Source of the DNA: Flavobacteriaceae bacterium
Lineage (GTDB): Bacteria; Bacteroidota; Bacteroidia; Flavobacteriales; Flavobacteriaceae
Length of the DNA stretch: 17,625 nt
Assembly: GCA_013001365.1 (NCBI GenBank)
Contig: JABDMQ010000083.1
Coordinates: 1 to 17,625, forward strand
Reading direction: 5' to 3'
The translations under genes were made by a program, and so were the position numbers. Positions 1 to 7,418 of the stretch are shown here, in pieces. How positions within the stretch are numbered: the stretch's first letter is position 1; every line of letters starts with the position of its first letter. The notes beneath the pieces were generated by a model. The model had not been told where the DNA came from. It saw only the letters and a program-made list of their open reading frames with translations, and did no database searches.

Positions 1-606
1 AAGAACCTAGAAGAACGTTTGTCCAAATATTCCATAAGGGCACCCTTTACAGGTATTCTTACCGAAGTATTGGTCACAGAAGGTTCCTTAGTGCGTAATG
101 GACAGAAATTAGGGGAATATATTGATACTAGAGTTTATGAACTGGAAGTTGCCATACCAGCAGCTTATGCTGATCTACTGCAACTAGGCAAAGAAGTGAA
201 ACTCTTTAATATCGATAAAACCAAATCCTATAATGGAAAAGTGGTACGTATTAATGGAAGTGTTAATCCAACCTCCCAAACTGTTAGTGCTTTTGTTCAA
301 GTAAATGATGCCGACTTGCGTGAAGGCATGTATATGGAAGCAAGTTTAATGGCCAAGGAGGAGAAGGATGCATTTGAGATAAGTAGGAACCTGTTGCAGC
401 CAAATAATGAAGTTTTCTATGTGAGCAATGATACACTATTGAATTCCATGACGGTAGAACCGTTATATTTTTCGGAAGACAATGTAGTGCTACGAGGAAT
501 CCCAAATGGTACAAAGATACTGGCAAAAAATATTCCTGGAGCATATGCAGGCATGTTAGTAAAGATCTATGTTGAAGCGGATAACCAAACTAAACCGGGC
601 GAATAA
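1..606 (+). CDS. RND efflux periplasmic adaptor (membrane fusion protein), 5'-truncated by window edge
   Basis: This is the C-terminal part of an HlyD/AcrA-type adaptor, which bridges the inner-membrane pump and outer-membrane channel across the periplasm. The frame is open from base 1 (KNLEERLSKYSIRAPFTG...), so the TTG at 19 is not a real start; the signal peptide, the first half of the lipoyl domain and most of the hairpin lie outside the window. Visible parts are the second lipoyl half (YSIRAPFTGIL ... VLVTEGSLVRNGQKLG), typical of the family, then a beta-barrel-like stretch (VAIPAAYADLLQLGKEV) and a membrane-proximal region containing LREGMYMEASL. The stop codon overlaps the start of the pump gene by one base (TAATG), so the two are translationally coupled. 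Substrate cannot be told from sequence. The assignment to this family is firm because of the pump and TolC-like genes directly downstream. Confidence 0.9.
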   Translation, partial: KNLEERLSKYSIRAPFTGILTEVLVTEGSLVRNGQKLGEYIDTRVYELEVAIPAAYADLLQLGKEVKLFNIDKTKSYNGKVVRINGSVNPTSQTVSAFVQVNDADLREGMYMEASLMAKEEKDAFEISRNLLQPNNEVFYVSNDTLLNSMTVEPLYFSEDNVVLRGIPNGTKILAKNIPGAYAGMLVKIYVEADNQTKPGE

Positions 607-3600
607 TGAGAAAGATCATAGCCTATTTCATTAAATACCATGTTGCAGTCAATGTATTGCTTTTGGCTTTTTTTGTATTCGGTATTGTTGGTGCTAAATC
701 CTTGAAGTCTTCTTTCTTTCCTCTGTCCGATTCAAAGATCATCAACATTAATGTGGTATATCCCGGTGCCTCACCTCAAGAAATTGAGGAAGGTGTGGTT
801 CTTAAGATCGAGGATAATTTAAAGGGCATTCCAGGAATTGATCGTGTTACTTCAACATCGAGTGAAAACAGTGGTACGATCACTGTTGAAATTGAATCAG
901 GTGAGAGTATTGATTTCATGCTCCTTGAGGTTAAAAACGCGGTAGACAGAGTTCCTTCTTATCCTACTGGTATGGAACCATTAGTCGTGGCCAAGAGTGA
1001 AGCCTTGAGGCAGACTATCACATTTGCCGTAAGTGGTGATGATATTTCCTTGGCAACCTTGAAACAGATAGGTAGGCAAATTGAGAATGATCTGCGAGCC
1101 ATCGAAGGGATCTCGCAAATTGGTATAGGTGGTTATCCTAACGAAGAGATCGAAATTGCGGTCAATGAGAATAACCTATTGGCCTTTAACCTATCATTTA
1201 ATGAGGTCGCTCAGGCCGTTAGTAATTCCAATATCTTGGTCACTGGCGGAAACATCAAGACCGATGCCGAGGAGTACTTGATACGAGCAAACAATAGATC
1301 GTATTATGGGGATGAGCTCTCCAATATGATCATCAGGACAGAACCTTCTGGAAGGATTATTAGACTAAAGGATGTTGCCATTGTGCGTGATCGTTTTTCT
1401 GAAACACCGAATAGTAATTATTTTAACGGAAATCTTTCCGTGGCCGTTACCATTACGAGTACAAATAATGAGGATCTTATTTCTGCCGCCGATAGCGCCA
1501 AGAAGTATATTGAAGAATTCAATCAAAAATATAACAACGTCCAATTAAGTGTAGTTAGGGACTTGTCCATAACCTTGAATCAACGAACCGACCTATTGGT
1601 AGAGAATGCTGCCGTTGGGATTGTCCTGGTCCTACTATTCTTATCATTGTTCTTGAATACAAGATTGGCCTTTTGGGTTGCTTTTGGACTCCCTGTGTCA
1701 TTTCTCGGAATGTTTGTTTTTGCTGGCCAATTTGATGTGACCATAAATGTACTATCACTTTTTGGGATGATCATCGTGATTGGGATCTTAGTAGATGACG
1801 GAATTGTGATCGCTGAAAATATTTATCAACATTTCGAAAAAGGAAAAACACCTGTGCAAGCGGCAATTGATGGTACTTTGGAGGTTATTCCGCCTATCGT
1901 TTCGGCAATTGTTACGACCATATTGGCATTTTCAACATTTTTGTTTTTAGAAGGTCGAATCGGTGAATTTTTTGGGGAAGTGTCTACCATTGTCATCCTG
2001 ACACTCACCATTTCCTTAGTGGAAGCCCTTATTATTCTGCCAGCGCATTTAGCCCATTCCAAGGCCCTGAGACGTAATCGTAAGGCGCCAACTACCGCTA
2101 TAGGGAATTTCTTTGCAAAGATGCGAGGCATCAATGAATTTGGTGACCGTATCATGGTATATATGCGTGATAACTGGTATAGTCCTTTTTTAAAGTTCAC
2201 GTTGAAGTACAAGTTGTTTGTTTTTGGGATATTCTTGGCGGCATTAATGCTCACCATAGGGTCTCAAGGTGGAGGAATCATTAAATCTGCTTTTTTCCCT
2301 CGAATAGCAAGTGATCGCGTATCTGTTGAATTAGCGATGGCCAGAGGAACCAATGTCCTCATTACAGACTCCATTATTTCGATGATCGAAGAAAAGGCTT
2401 GGGAAGTAAATGATGAGCTGACAGAAGAATACTTGGCAGGAACCGATAAGGTCCTATTTGAAAATGTTCAAAGGAATATTGGACCGGGATCGGCAAATGC
2501 ATCATTAGGAATAAATTTATTGCCAGGGGAGGAGCGACCTGATGCCATTAATTCTGCAATGGTCTCAAATCGCTTAAGAGAAAAAGTGGGCCCAATCCTA
2601 GGTACCGAAAGATTGGTCTATGGATCCGGAGGAAATTTTGGAGGTAGTCCGGTTTCTATTTCACTTTTGAGTAACAATATACAAGACCTTAAAGCAGGCA
2701 AAGAAGAACTTAAGAGGATCATGGAGGAGAATTCTTTATTGACCGATGTAACGGACAATGATCCAGCAGGCATCAAGGAAATACGATTGCGTTTAAAGGA
2801 AAATGCCTATTTACTAGGGCTCGATCTGCGCAATGTCATGAGTCAAGTGAGAGCTGGGTTTTTTGGATTTCAAGCGCAGCGATTCCAGCGCGGACAGGAT
2901 GAAATTCGGGTTTGGGTGCGCTATGATAAGGAAAATAGGTCGTCGATCACCAATTTAGACGAAATGCGGATAACTACACCTTCAGGAAACAAAGTGCCGC
3001 TATCAGAAATTGCGGATTACACGATTGAAAGGGGCGATGTAGCCATAAATCATCTAGAAGGTCGAAGAGAAATACAACTGTCAGCGGATCTTAAAGATCC
3101 CAGCGGAAGCCCAACAGAAATAGTCGATGAAATACGAACAGTGATATTTCCAGAGTTGCAGGCAAAATACCCTACGTTAACTGCATCTTTCGAAGGTCAG
3201 AATAGAGAAGCCAATAAACTATCGAATTCTGCTGGAACTGTGTTCCCGATCATTTTTTTCTTGATATATGCTACCATCGCATTCACCTTCAGGAGCTACA
3301 GTCAACCTTTATTTTTACTATTGTTGATCCCGTTTAGCTTGATAGCTGTAGGTTGGGGTCATTGGATTCATGGTTTTCCCGTGAATATCCTCTCCTTATT
3401 AGGTATCATCGCATTGATCGGAATCATGGTGAATGATGGATTAGTGTTAATAACCAAATTCAATAGGAACTTAAAAGAAGGGCATTCTTTTGACACGGCC
3501 ATATACGAAGCGGGACGGTCTCGTTTCCGGGCCATATTCTTAACATCGTTGACTACCATGGCTGGTTTGGCTCCCCTCATCTTTGAAAAGAGTAGACAGG

Positions 3601-3806
3601 CGCAATTCTTGAAGCCTATGGCGATTTCGATAGCCTATGGTATTGGGTTTGCAACGGTACTTACCTTGATCATGCTGCCTTTGTTCTTGTCATTCAGTAA
3701 TAACGTAAAAACGAGTACAAAATGGTTGGCGACTGGTAATAAGGTGACCAAGGAAGAAGTGGAACGAGCCGTCAAGGAACAAAAAGACGTGGAAGATGCA
3801 GCGTAA
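606..3806 (+). CDS. RND-family efflux pump, inner-membrane permease subunit
   Basis: The 1066-residue length is normal for an AcrB/CusA-class transporter. It uses the proton gradient to export small molecules through the tripartite complex with the neighbouring adaptor and TolC-like channel. The N-terminus (about residues 8-30) is transmembrane helix 1; two large periplasmic loops follow, with helix clusters near 335-490 and 870-1040. The TM4 acidic pair of the proton relay is present as D397-D398 (GILVDDGIVIAEN). In TM10 the position of AcrB Lys940 appears to be Asn943, followed by Asp944 (GIMVNDGLVLI). This variant is, to my recollection, common in other RND subfamilies, so it does not by itself mean loss of function. 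The start overlaps the adaptor stop by 1 bp, and the 3' end overlaps the TolC-like gene by 11 bp, giving a tight operon. Drug, metal or lipid specificity cannot be assigned. Confidence 0.95.
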   Translation: MRKIIAYFIKYHVAVNVLLLAFFVFGIVGAKSLKSSFFPLSDSKIININVVYPGASPQEIEEGVVLKIEDNLKGIPGIDRVTSTSSENSGTITVEIESGESIDFMLLEVKNAVDRVPSYPTGMEPLVVAKSEALRQTITFAVSGDDISLATLKQIGRQIENDLRAIEGISQIGIGGYPNEEIEIAVNENNLLAFNLSFNEVAQAVSNSNILVTGGNIKTDAEEYLIRANNRSYYGDELSNMIIRTEPSGRIIRLKDVAIVRDRFSETPNSNYFNGNLSVAVTITSTNNEDLISAADSAKKYIEEFNQKYNNVQLSVVRDLSITLNQRTDLLVENAAVGIVLVLLFLSLFLNTRLAFWVAFGLPVSFLGMFVFAGQFDVTINVLSLFGMIIVIGILVDDGIVIAENIYQHFEKGKTPVQAAIDGTLEVIPPIVSAIVTTILAFSTFLFLEGRIGEFFGEVSTIVILTLTISLVEALIILPAHLAHSKALRRNRKAPTTAIGNFFAKMRGINEFGDRIMVYMRDNWYSPFLKFTLKYKLFVFGIFLAALMLTIGSQGGGIIKSAFFPRIASDRVSVELAMARGTNVLITDSIISMIEEKAWEVNDELTEEYLAGTDKVLFENVQRNIGPGSANASLGINLLPGEERPDAINSAMVSNRLREKVGPILGTERLVYGSGGNFGGSPVSISLLSNNIQDLKAGKEELKRIMEENSLLTDVTDNDPAGIKEIRLRLKENAYLLGLDLRNVMSQVRAGFFGFQAQRFQRGQDEIRVWVRYDKENRSSITNLDEMRITTPSGNKVPLSEIADYTIERGDVAINHLEGRREIQLSADLKDPSGSPTEIVDEIRTVIFPELQAKYPTLTASFEGQNREANKLSNSAGTVFPIIFFLIYATIAFTFRSYSQPLFLLLLIPFSLIAVGWGHWIHGFPVNILSLLGIIALIGIMVNDGLVLITKFNRNLKEGHSFDTAIYEAGRSRFRAIFLTSLTTMAGLAPLIFEKSRQAQFLKPMAISIAYGIGFATVLTLIMLPLFLSFSNNVKTSTKWLATGNKVTKEEVERAVKEQKDVEDAA

Positions 3807-5115
3807 TATATTCTTACTAGTATTAAGTGTGTTTGTAATGACCACTGTGTGGTCCCAGGAAATTCTTTTAAAGGACGAGGCAATAAAGATTACAATAGAG
3901 AACAATTTAGGAATTAAAATAGCAAAAAACAGCCTGGAAGTTGCAGATAATAACGCCGATATATTGAACAGTGGGTATTTACCAACCATAACGGGGAATG
4001 CAGGAGCAAGTCTCGACCGTCAAACCACGGAAGGCGAATTGGCCAATGGCGAAACTCGAGGTGCGGATGGTGTTGAAACCAAAAGATATAATGCCTCGGT
4101 TAATTTGAATTACACGTTATTCGATGGTCTAGGAAGATTCTATGATTATAAAAGATTCAAAGAAGAATACGGGCAATCAGAACTTCAAGTTCGAGAAACG
4201 ATTGAAAACACGGTTTTGCAGCTGTTTTCAGTATTTTATGAAGTGGCACGACTTGAGGAGAATGTCATCAACTTACAAGAGGCACTCGAAGTGTCCAAGA
4301 ATCGATTGAAGCGCGCTGGCTATCAGTTTGAGTATGGTCAGAATACGGGACTGGATGTCTTGAATGCCGAGGTTAATGTGAATACGGATAGCATAAATCT
4401 GATAAACGCGGAGCAACTGCTAAGGAATACCAAGCGAGATCTTAATTTGGTAATGAATCGTGACCTTTCCACTTCTTTTGAAGTGGATACGACCGTAGTA
4501 TTCGTGCCAAATATCACGATGGAAAATTTTCTAACCGAGGCTAAGCAGAACAATGTTCAAATGCTCTTGATGGAAAAAGATATCCTTATTTCAGAGTATA
4601 GCCTTAAATCCTTTAAAGGAGGTTATTTGCCGACAGTCGGGTTAACGGGATCCTATGGTTGGAATAAGTCGTCAAATAATAATCCAATTGCCTTTGCAGT
4701 AGCCAGCACGAATTCTGGATTGTCTGCAGGACTCAATCTAAGCTGGAATCTTTTTGATGGCGGTCGCACCATTATCAATGTAAGGAATGCTAAGGTCAAT
4801 TACGAAACGCAAGAGCTCCTTAAACAACAAACTGAACTCCAGATAGAGCGCGATATAAATAATGCGTGGGATACCTATAGAAATGCCTTGTTTGTCCTCG
4901 ATGTTCAAGAGAAGAATCTTCAAACAAATCAAAATAATTTTGAGCGTACTAACGAACGGTATAAATTAGGCCAGGTCACTTCAATTGAATTCAGACAGGC
5001 ACAACTAAATCTGTTAGGTGCAAAACTTGCCAAAAGTCAATCTAAATACGAAGCTAAATTAGCTGAGCTACAAATGCTTCAGGTTGGCGGTCAATTATTG
5101 AATACGGATTTTTAA
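3796..5115 (+). CDS. TolC-family outer membrane efflux channel
   Basis: This 439-residue protein has a clear Sec signal peptide (MQRNIFLLVLSVFVMTTVWSQ, cleavage likely around residue 20) and no lipobox cysteine. It has two repeated outer-membrane-efflux-protein units, roughly residues 25-220 and 235-430. Each carries long amphipathic coiled-coil helices (for example EVARLEENVINLQEALEVSK and QTNQNNFERTNERYKLGQ) and beta-strand segments with alternating hydrophobics (VNLNYTLFDGLGRF; LNLSWNLFDGGRTI). The YxLFDGG-type motif occurs once per repeat, as expected from the internal duplication of TolC. It should form the trimeric exit duct for the pump encoded just upstream, which it overlaps by 11 bp. 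The chosen ATG places the hydrophobic signal directly at the N-terminus. Confidence 0.94.
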   Translation: MQRNIFLLVLSVFVMTTVWSQEILLKDEAIKITIENNLGIKIAKNSLEVADNNADILNSGYLPTITGNAGASLDRQTTEGELANGETRGADGVETKRYNASVNLNYTLFDGLGRFYDYKRFKEEYGQSELQVRETIENTVLQLFSVFYEVARLEENVINLQEALEVSKNRLKRAGYQFEYGQNTGLDVLNAEVNVNTDSINLINAEQLLRNTKRDLNLVMNRDLSTSFEVDTTVVFVPNITMENFLTEAKQNNVQMLLMEKDILISEYSLKSFKGGYLPTVGLTGSYGWNKSSNNNPIAFAVASTNSGLSAGLNLSWNLFDGGRTIINVRNAKVNYETQELLKQQTELQIERDINNAWDTYRNALFVLDVQEKNLQTNQNNFERTNERYKLGQVTSIEFRQAQLNLLGAKLAKSQSKYEAKLAELQMLQVGGQLLNTDF

Positions 5116-5122
5116 GTATTAT

Positions 5123-5305
5123 ATGAACGAGCACTTTTTTCAATGTCCTTATTGTTGGGAATCCATTTCAATGCTTCTGGATGCGTCGGTAGGCAATCAA
5201 ATATATGTTGAGGATTGTGAGGTATGTTGCAATCCTATAGAAATACATGTCCAATTCGAGGATAGTGAGTTGCAATTATTCAATGCAAAAAGCCTAGGGC
5301 AATAA
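5123..5305 (+). CDS. CPxCG-type cysteine-rich zinc-ribbon small protein
   Basis: This 60-residue protein has two cysteine knuckles, C8-P-Y-C11 and C32-E-V-C35-C36, spaced as in a zinc ribbon. The pattern and size match the small bacterial CPXCG-motif cysteine-rich protein family, whose function is unknown. It starts 7 bp after the TolC-like stop and is probably co-transcribed with the efflux operon, although a functional link is not evident. Its stop lies 2 bp from the convergent repressor gene, leaving no room for an intrinsic terminator. Zn binding is inferred from the cysteine pattern only. Confidence 0.8.
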   Translation: MNEHFFQCPYCWESISMLLDASVGNQIYVEDCEVCCNPIEIHVQFEDSELQLFNAKSLGQ

Positions 5306-5307
5306 TA

Positions 5308-6075
5308 TTAGGATTTTAGCTCGGAAATGTCCTTTTTCAGCTTATCCATTGATTCCTGTAATTGCATTAAAAGACTGTTTGGTGAAGCATCCGTATCTAT
5401 GTTGAATGTAAGCTTACTGGTTACTTGCCACAGTTCCTGAATATCAACAATATTGATCTGTACGGGAGGATACTCAGTATTGATGGATACCAACATTAAT
5501 TTTGAAGGGTCATCAGAGCGTTGTATTTTTTTTACAAGAACGCTGTCTTTCATAATGACCACACAAATAGTATTCTTATTGAGGTCATCAATGGAGCTGA
5601 CCGCTTTGGCCAATACCCACTCTTTCGGATATAAGCTAGGAATCATGCTATCGCCATCTACTTGAAAACCACGATAGGTTGCATTTCTATATTCAGGTAA
5701 TGGAAGGTCAAAAGCCGGAAGTTGCTTGTACCAGTCTACATCAACTATATTATGAGGATAGCCAGCAGCGGCCTTTATATTAACCAAAACCATGTTTTCT
5801 GAGTCATTACCATCTACAGTCACAACTTTTGGTGCAACGTTTTGAGAGGTGTCCAAGAATTGCTGGAAGCTCTTGCCAAAAAGCCATAACGGGTTAATCT
5901 TGAATTGCTTCAACAACTCGGCAACAACACTTCCTGTGATCTTGGATTTACCACGTTCAATGTCTGCGGTCGACCCTTTGATCCCTAGTTTTTCGGCAAA
6001 GGACTGCTGCGTTTCATTTAGTGATTCTCGTAATTTCTTGAAACGTTTTATTTCAATACTCAATTCATTTTCCAT
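5308..6075 (-). CDS. LexA/cI-like transcriptional repressor (HTH plus S24 self-cleavage domain)
   Basis: This 255-residue protein has an N-terminal XRE-type helix-turn-helix (about residues 7-66, with TQQSFAEKLGI as the first helix pair). A linker is followed by a LexA-like S24 peptidase domain (about 95-225). The self-cleavage machinery is intact: an Ala104-Gly105 scissile pair in KAAAGYP, nucleophile Ser143 in GDSMIPSL, and general-base Lys182 in VLVKKI. It should therefore repress until activated RecA (or another signal) triggers cleavage, as in LexA and phage cI. A charged heptad-like tail (233-255) may form a coiled coil. The upstream region holds three palindromic sites, one overlapping its own predicted -33 box, which suggests autoregulation, and the divergent gene is a putative DNA repair factor. 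The predicted -7 box sits so near the ATG that the mRNA may be leaderless. It could be a phage-derived repressor, but no other phage gene is present. Confidence 0.9.
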   Translation of the reverse strand: MENELSIEIKRFKKLRESLNETQQSFAEKLGIKGSTADIERGKSKITGSVVAELLKQFKINPLWLFGKSFQQFLDTSQNVAPKVVTVDGNDSENMVLVNIKAAAGYPHNIVDVDWYKQLPAFDLPLPEYRNATYRGFQVDGDSMIPSLYPKEWVLAKAVSSIDDLNKNTICVVIMKDSVLVKKIQRSDDPSKLMLVSINTEYPPVQINIVDIQELWQVTSKLTFNIDTDASPNSLLMQLQESMDKLKKDISELKS

Positions 6076-6079
6076 TATC

Positions 6080-6109
6080 CAAAGATAATAAAAATTGGAA
6101 AAATTCCAA
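6080..6109 (-). promoter_or_regulatory. Predicted promoter of the LexA/cI-like repressor gene
   Basis: On the minus strand, TATCTTTG (6087-6080) matches the Bacteroidota -7 consensus TAnnTTTG perfectly. A TTGG -33 element (6109-6106) lies 18 bp upstream of it. Transcription should begin about 4-6 bases past the -7 box, near 6074-6076, which is at the ATG (6075). The -33 element lies inside operator 1. Inferred from sequence only. Confidence 0.55.
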
Positions 6110-6113
6110 TTTT
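6091..6113. promoter_or_regulatory. Operator 1 for the S24 repressor: perfect palindrome
   Basis: A perfect inverted repeat with 10-bp arms (AAAATTGGAA / TTCCAATTTT) around a 3-bp spacer, centred at 6102. It contains the core TTGGA-N5-TCCAA shared with the two sites downstream. It covers the predicted -33 element of the leftward repressor gene, fitting negative autoregulation. That the repressor binds it is inferred from position and symmetry. Confidence 0.75.
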
Positions 6114-6135
6114 AACAATTCTACATAGATAATAA

Positions 6136-6150
6136 TAGGAAAAAATCCAT
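6136..6150. promoter_or_regulatory. Operator 2 (degenerate copy, TAGGA-N5-TCCAT)
   Basis: TAGGA AAAAA TCCAT has the same 5-bp spacer and central GGA/TCC as operators 1 and 3, and differs from TTGGA-N5-TCCAA once in each half (TA for TT, AT for AA). Its centre (6143) is 41 bp from operator 1 and 19 bp from operator 3. It lies just upstream of, and touches, the predicted -7 box of the rightward gene. Confidence 0.55.
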
Positions 6151-6169
6151 ATATTTGGAATAAATCCAA
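6150..6169 (+). promoter_or_regulatory. Predicted -7 box of the rightward gene with overlapping operator 3
   Basis: TATATTTG (6150-6157) is a perfect TAnnTTTG box reading towards the gene at 6213, with a predicted start near 6162. The palindrome TTGGA-N5-TCCAA (6155-6169) overlaps both the box and that start, so a bound repressor would block the promoter. No convincing TTG -33 element lies at the right distance, so basal promoter strength may be modest. Confidence 0.6.
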
Positions 6170-6212
6170 TAAAAATTCAAAAACAAAGAATTGGCACTTA
6201 TACATTAATGAT

Positions 6213-6905
6213 ATGATAAAAACACTGATTTATGACGGTACTTTTGATGGCTTTTTATCAGCGGTCTTTAAAGTCTTTGAAGAACAACTTAAGGAGGTTG
6301 AAATTGTTAAGCCAAAACATTACAAACCTAATATATTCAAGGAATCTGAAGAGGTAGTTACCGATGCAAGAAAGGCCAAGCGGGTATGGCATGGGTTGCA
6401 GTTGAAAATCACGAAGAGCGGTGCTAATAGATTATACGCTTGTTTTTTGAGTGAGATCAAGGGAGTGGAGGATGTATTGCTTAGATACGTCCTTTTTGCC
6501 TATTGCTGTGAGAGTTTTAGTCATACGGATTATAGTAACAAAGATGTTTTAAGAGTATTACAAGTGTCTAAAATGGTCTTTAGGGAGCGTGATAGATTGG
6601 AGGCCATTGTAAGATTTCAATTAACCAAGGATGGGATTTACTTTGAAACGATTGAGCCGGATTTCAATGTGCTTCCATTGCTCTTGAAACATCTTGAAAA
6701 TAAGTTTCCAGAAAGAGAATGGATTGTATTCGATAAGAAGCGTAAGTATGGTGCTTACCATTATCTTACAAATACATGTTTTATAACTCCTGAAGAGTTT
6801 CTTGCCAAAGTGTCTCGAGCCAATTATATAAACAAAAAGTCGATAGAATTTTCCTCAGAAGATGTATGGAATCAATCAAATGAAATGCGTGCTTCGGGCA
6901 TATGA
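6213..6905 (+). CDS. TIGR03915-like putative DNA repair/modification protein
   Basis: This 230-residue protein begins with YDGTFDGFLSAVF, typical of the TIGR03915 family. That family is usually encoded beside a radical-SAM protein (TIGR03916) thought to act in DNA repair or modification; the reaction is unproven. Further family-like segments are the central RRVWHGL-type stretch (KAKRVWHGLQ), the KMVFRERDRLEAIVRFQ block near residues 128-144 and the C-terminal PEREWIVFDKKRKYGAYH block. Here the usual radical-SAM partner is not adjacent: the next gene is a tRNA, and none of the downstream genes has a CxxxCxxC signature. The divergent LexA-like repressor and an operator covering its promoter suggest damage-inducible expression. 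The ATG at 6213 is the only start that keeps the conserved N-terminus; an ATG at 6208 hits a stop at once. Assigned from memory of the family, without a search. Confidence 0.75.
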   Translation: MIKTLIYDGTFDGFLSAVFKVFEEQLKEVEIVKPKHYKPNIFKESEEVVTDARKAKRVWHGLQLKITKSGANRLYACFLSEIKGVEDVLLRYVLFAYCCESFSHTDYSNKDVLRVLQVSKMVFRERDRLEAIVRFQLTKDGIYFETIEPDFNVLPLLLKHLENKFPEREWIVFDKKRKYGAYHYLTNTCFITPEEFLAKVSRANYINKKSIEFSSEDVWNQSNEMRASGI

Positions 6906-6942
6906 TCTACTAGACAGATCGCCCAAATTAATCTTGAATTTC

Positions 6943-6973
6943 TTGTAACAATTAAAAAAGTGCAGTATCTTTG
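6943..6973 (+). promoter_or_regulatory. Promoter of the initiator tRNA-Met gene
   Basis: A TTG -33 element (6943-6945) is separated by 20 bp from a perfect -7 box TATCTTTG (6966-6973). The tRNA starts 12 bp later. A 6-bp inverted repeat (AGTGCA 6959-6964 / TGCACT 6972-6977) brackets most of the -7 box. This is the clearest standard promoter in the window and served as the reference for the others. Confidence 0.85.
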
Positions 6974-6984
6974 CACTCCTATAT

Positions 6985-7057
<73 letters not shown>

Positions 7058-7062
7058 CAAAG

Positions 7063-7088
7063 AAGCTCCTTGAGAATTCAAGGAGCTT
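7063..7088 (+). terminator. Intrinsic terminator after tRNA-Met
   Basis: An 11-bp perfect stem (AAGCTCCTTGA / TCAAGGAGCTT) with a GAAT loop begins 5 bp after the tRNA discriminator base. It is followed by a T-containing tract (TACTTTT). Position and stability fit a rho-independent terminator for the tRNA transcript. Confidence 0.8.
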
Positions 7089-7217
7089 TACTTTTGGAAG
7101 TAACTGAAGAGTGCTTCAAAGTTATGATCAAAGAAAAACCAATTGTGGTGCAATGGAGCTTCTTTGTGCAAGCTTCCTTTAAGGCCGATTCAGATACAAT
7201 TCAAGCAGAATGTATAG

Positions 7218-7228
7218 TGTTCCCGCTA
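7218..7228. repeat. Perfect 11-bp copy of the tRNA-Met 3' end
   Basis: TGTTCCCGCTA here is identical to bases 7047-7057, the last 11 bases of the tRNA. The two copies are 171 bp apart in direct orientation. Duplicated tRNA 3' ends are typical of integrase attachment sites or decayed tandem tRNA copies. No integrase lies between or beside them, so this is at most a scar. The 361 bp between the tRNA and the next gene (7058-7418) holds only this repeat, the two terminators, the predicted activator site and no convincing coding sequence. Confidence 0.5.
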
Positions 7229-7232
7229 ACAC

Positions 7233-7260
7233 AAGCCAAACACTTTCGTGTTTGGCTTTT
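7233..7260 (+). terminator. Strong intrinsic terminator of unknown transcript
   Basis: A perfect 11-bp stem (AAGCCAAACAC / GTGTTTGGCTT) with a TTTC loop runs into TTTT. This is a second rho-independent terminator downstream of the tRNA, 5 bp after the copy of the tRNA 3' end. No convincing gene ends here. It may back up the first terminator, end a small RNA, or remain from a lost second tRNA gene whose 3' end is still visible. Confidence 0.75.
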
Positions 7261-7325
7261 TCTGGTCTGTCTGTCCTAAGGCTTAGATTTCATAAGCCTT
7301 TTGAACTAAACCCCCTATTCTCCAT

Positions 7326-7371
7326 AAATGATATTTATCATTTCTATTATAATTGTAGATTGATACTTTAG
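7326..7371 (+). promoter_or_regulatory. Crp/Fnr-type activator site and -7 box upstream of the D-lactate dehydrogenase gene
   Basis: The perfect 18-bp palindrome AAATGATATTTATCATTT (7326-7343) contains ATGAT-N4-ATCAT, centred at 7334.5. A near-consensus -7 box TACTTTAG (7364-7371; 5 of 6 fixed bases of TAnnTTTG) starts 29.5 bp from that centre. Transcription would start near 7376, placing the site at about -41.5. The TGAT...ATCA core is that of the FNR box; the binding protein is inferred. Confidence 0.7.
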
Positions 7372-7418
7372 CCACAATGCATCTCCGATGATTTTATAAC
7401 CATTGATTAAAAGCATTT

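Noticed and set aside
19..21. TTG as the start of the RND adaptor gene
   Set aside because: The same frame is open to base 1, and the protein begins in mid-lipoyl domain without a signal peptide, so the gene is cut by the window edge.
1826..2257. 143-codon antisense frame inside the RND pump gene, and similar long antisense frames elsewhere (for example 12880-13284, 14703-15095, 16027-16461)
   Set aside because: Each lies wholly within a well-supported gene on the other strand, and none shows a protein motif; they are by-products of codon bias in the real genes.
5308..6905. The repressor region as a prophage
   Set aside because: The repressor and operator layout resembles a phage switch, but there is no integrase, replication, capsid or lysis gene nearby.
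7070..7279. 69-codon open frame downstream of the tRNA
   Set aside because: It begins inside the first terminator stem and runs through the second terminator and the tRNA-end copy. Its start would be TTG, and the translation matches nothing I recognise.
7326..7343. The ATGAT palindromes as terminator hairpins
   Set aside because: Stems are A/T-rich and short, no T tract follows, and all sit upstream of gene starts at a fixed offset from a -7 box rather than after gene ends.
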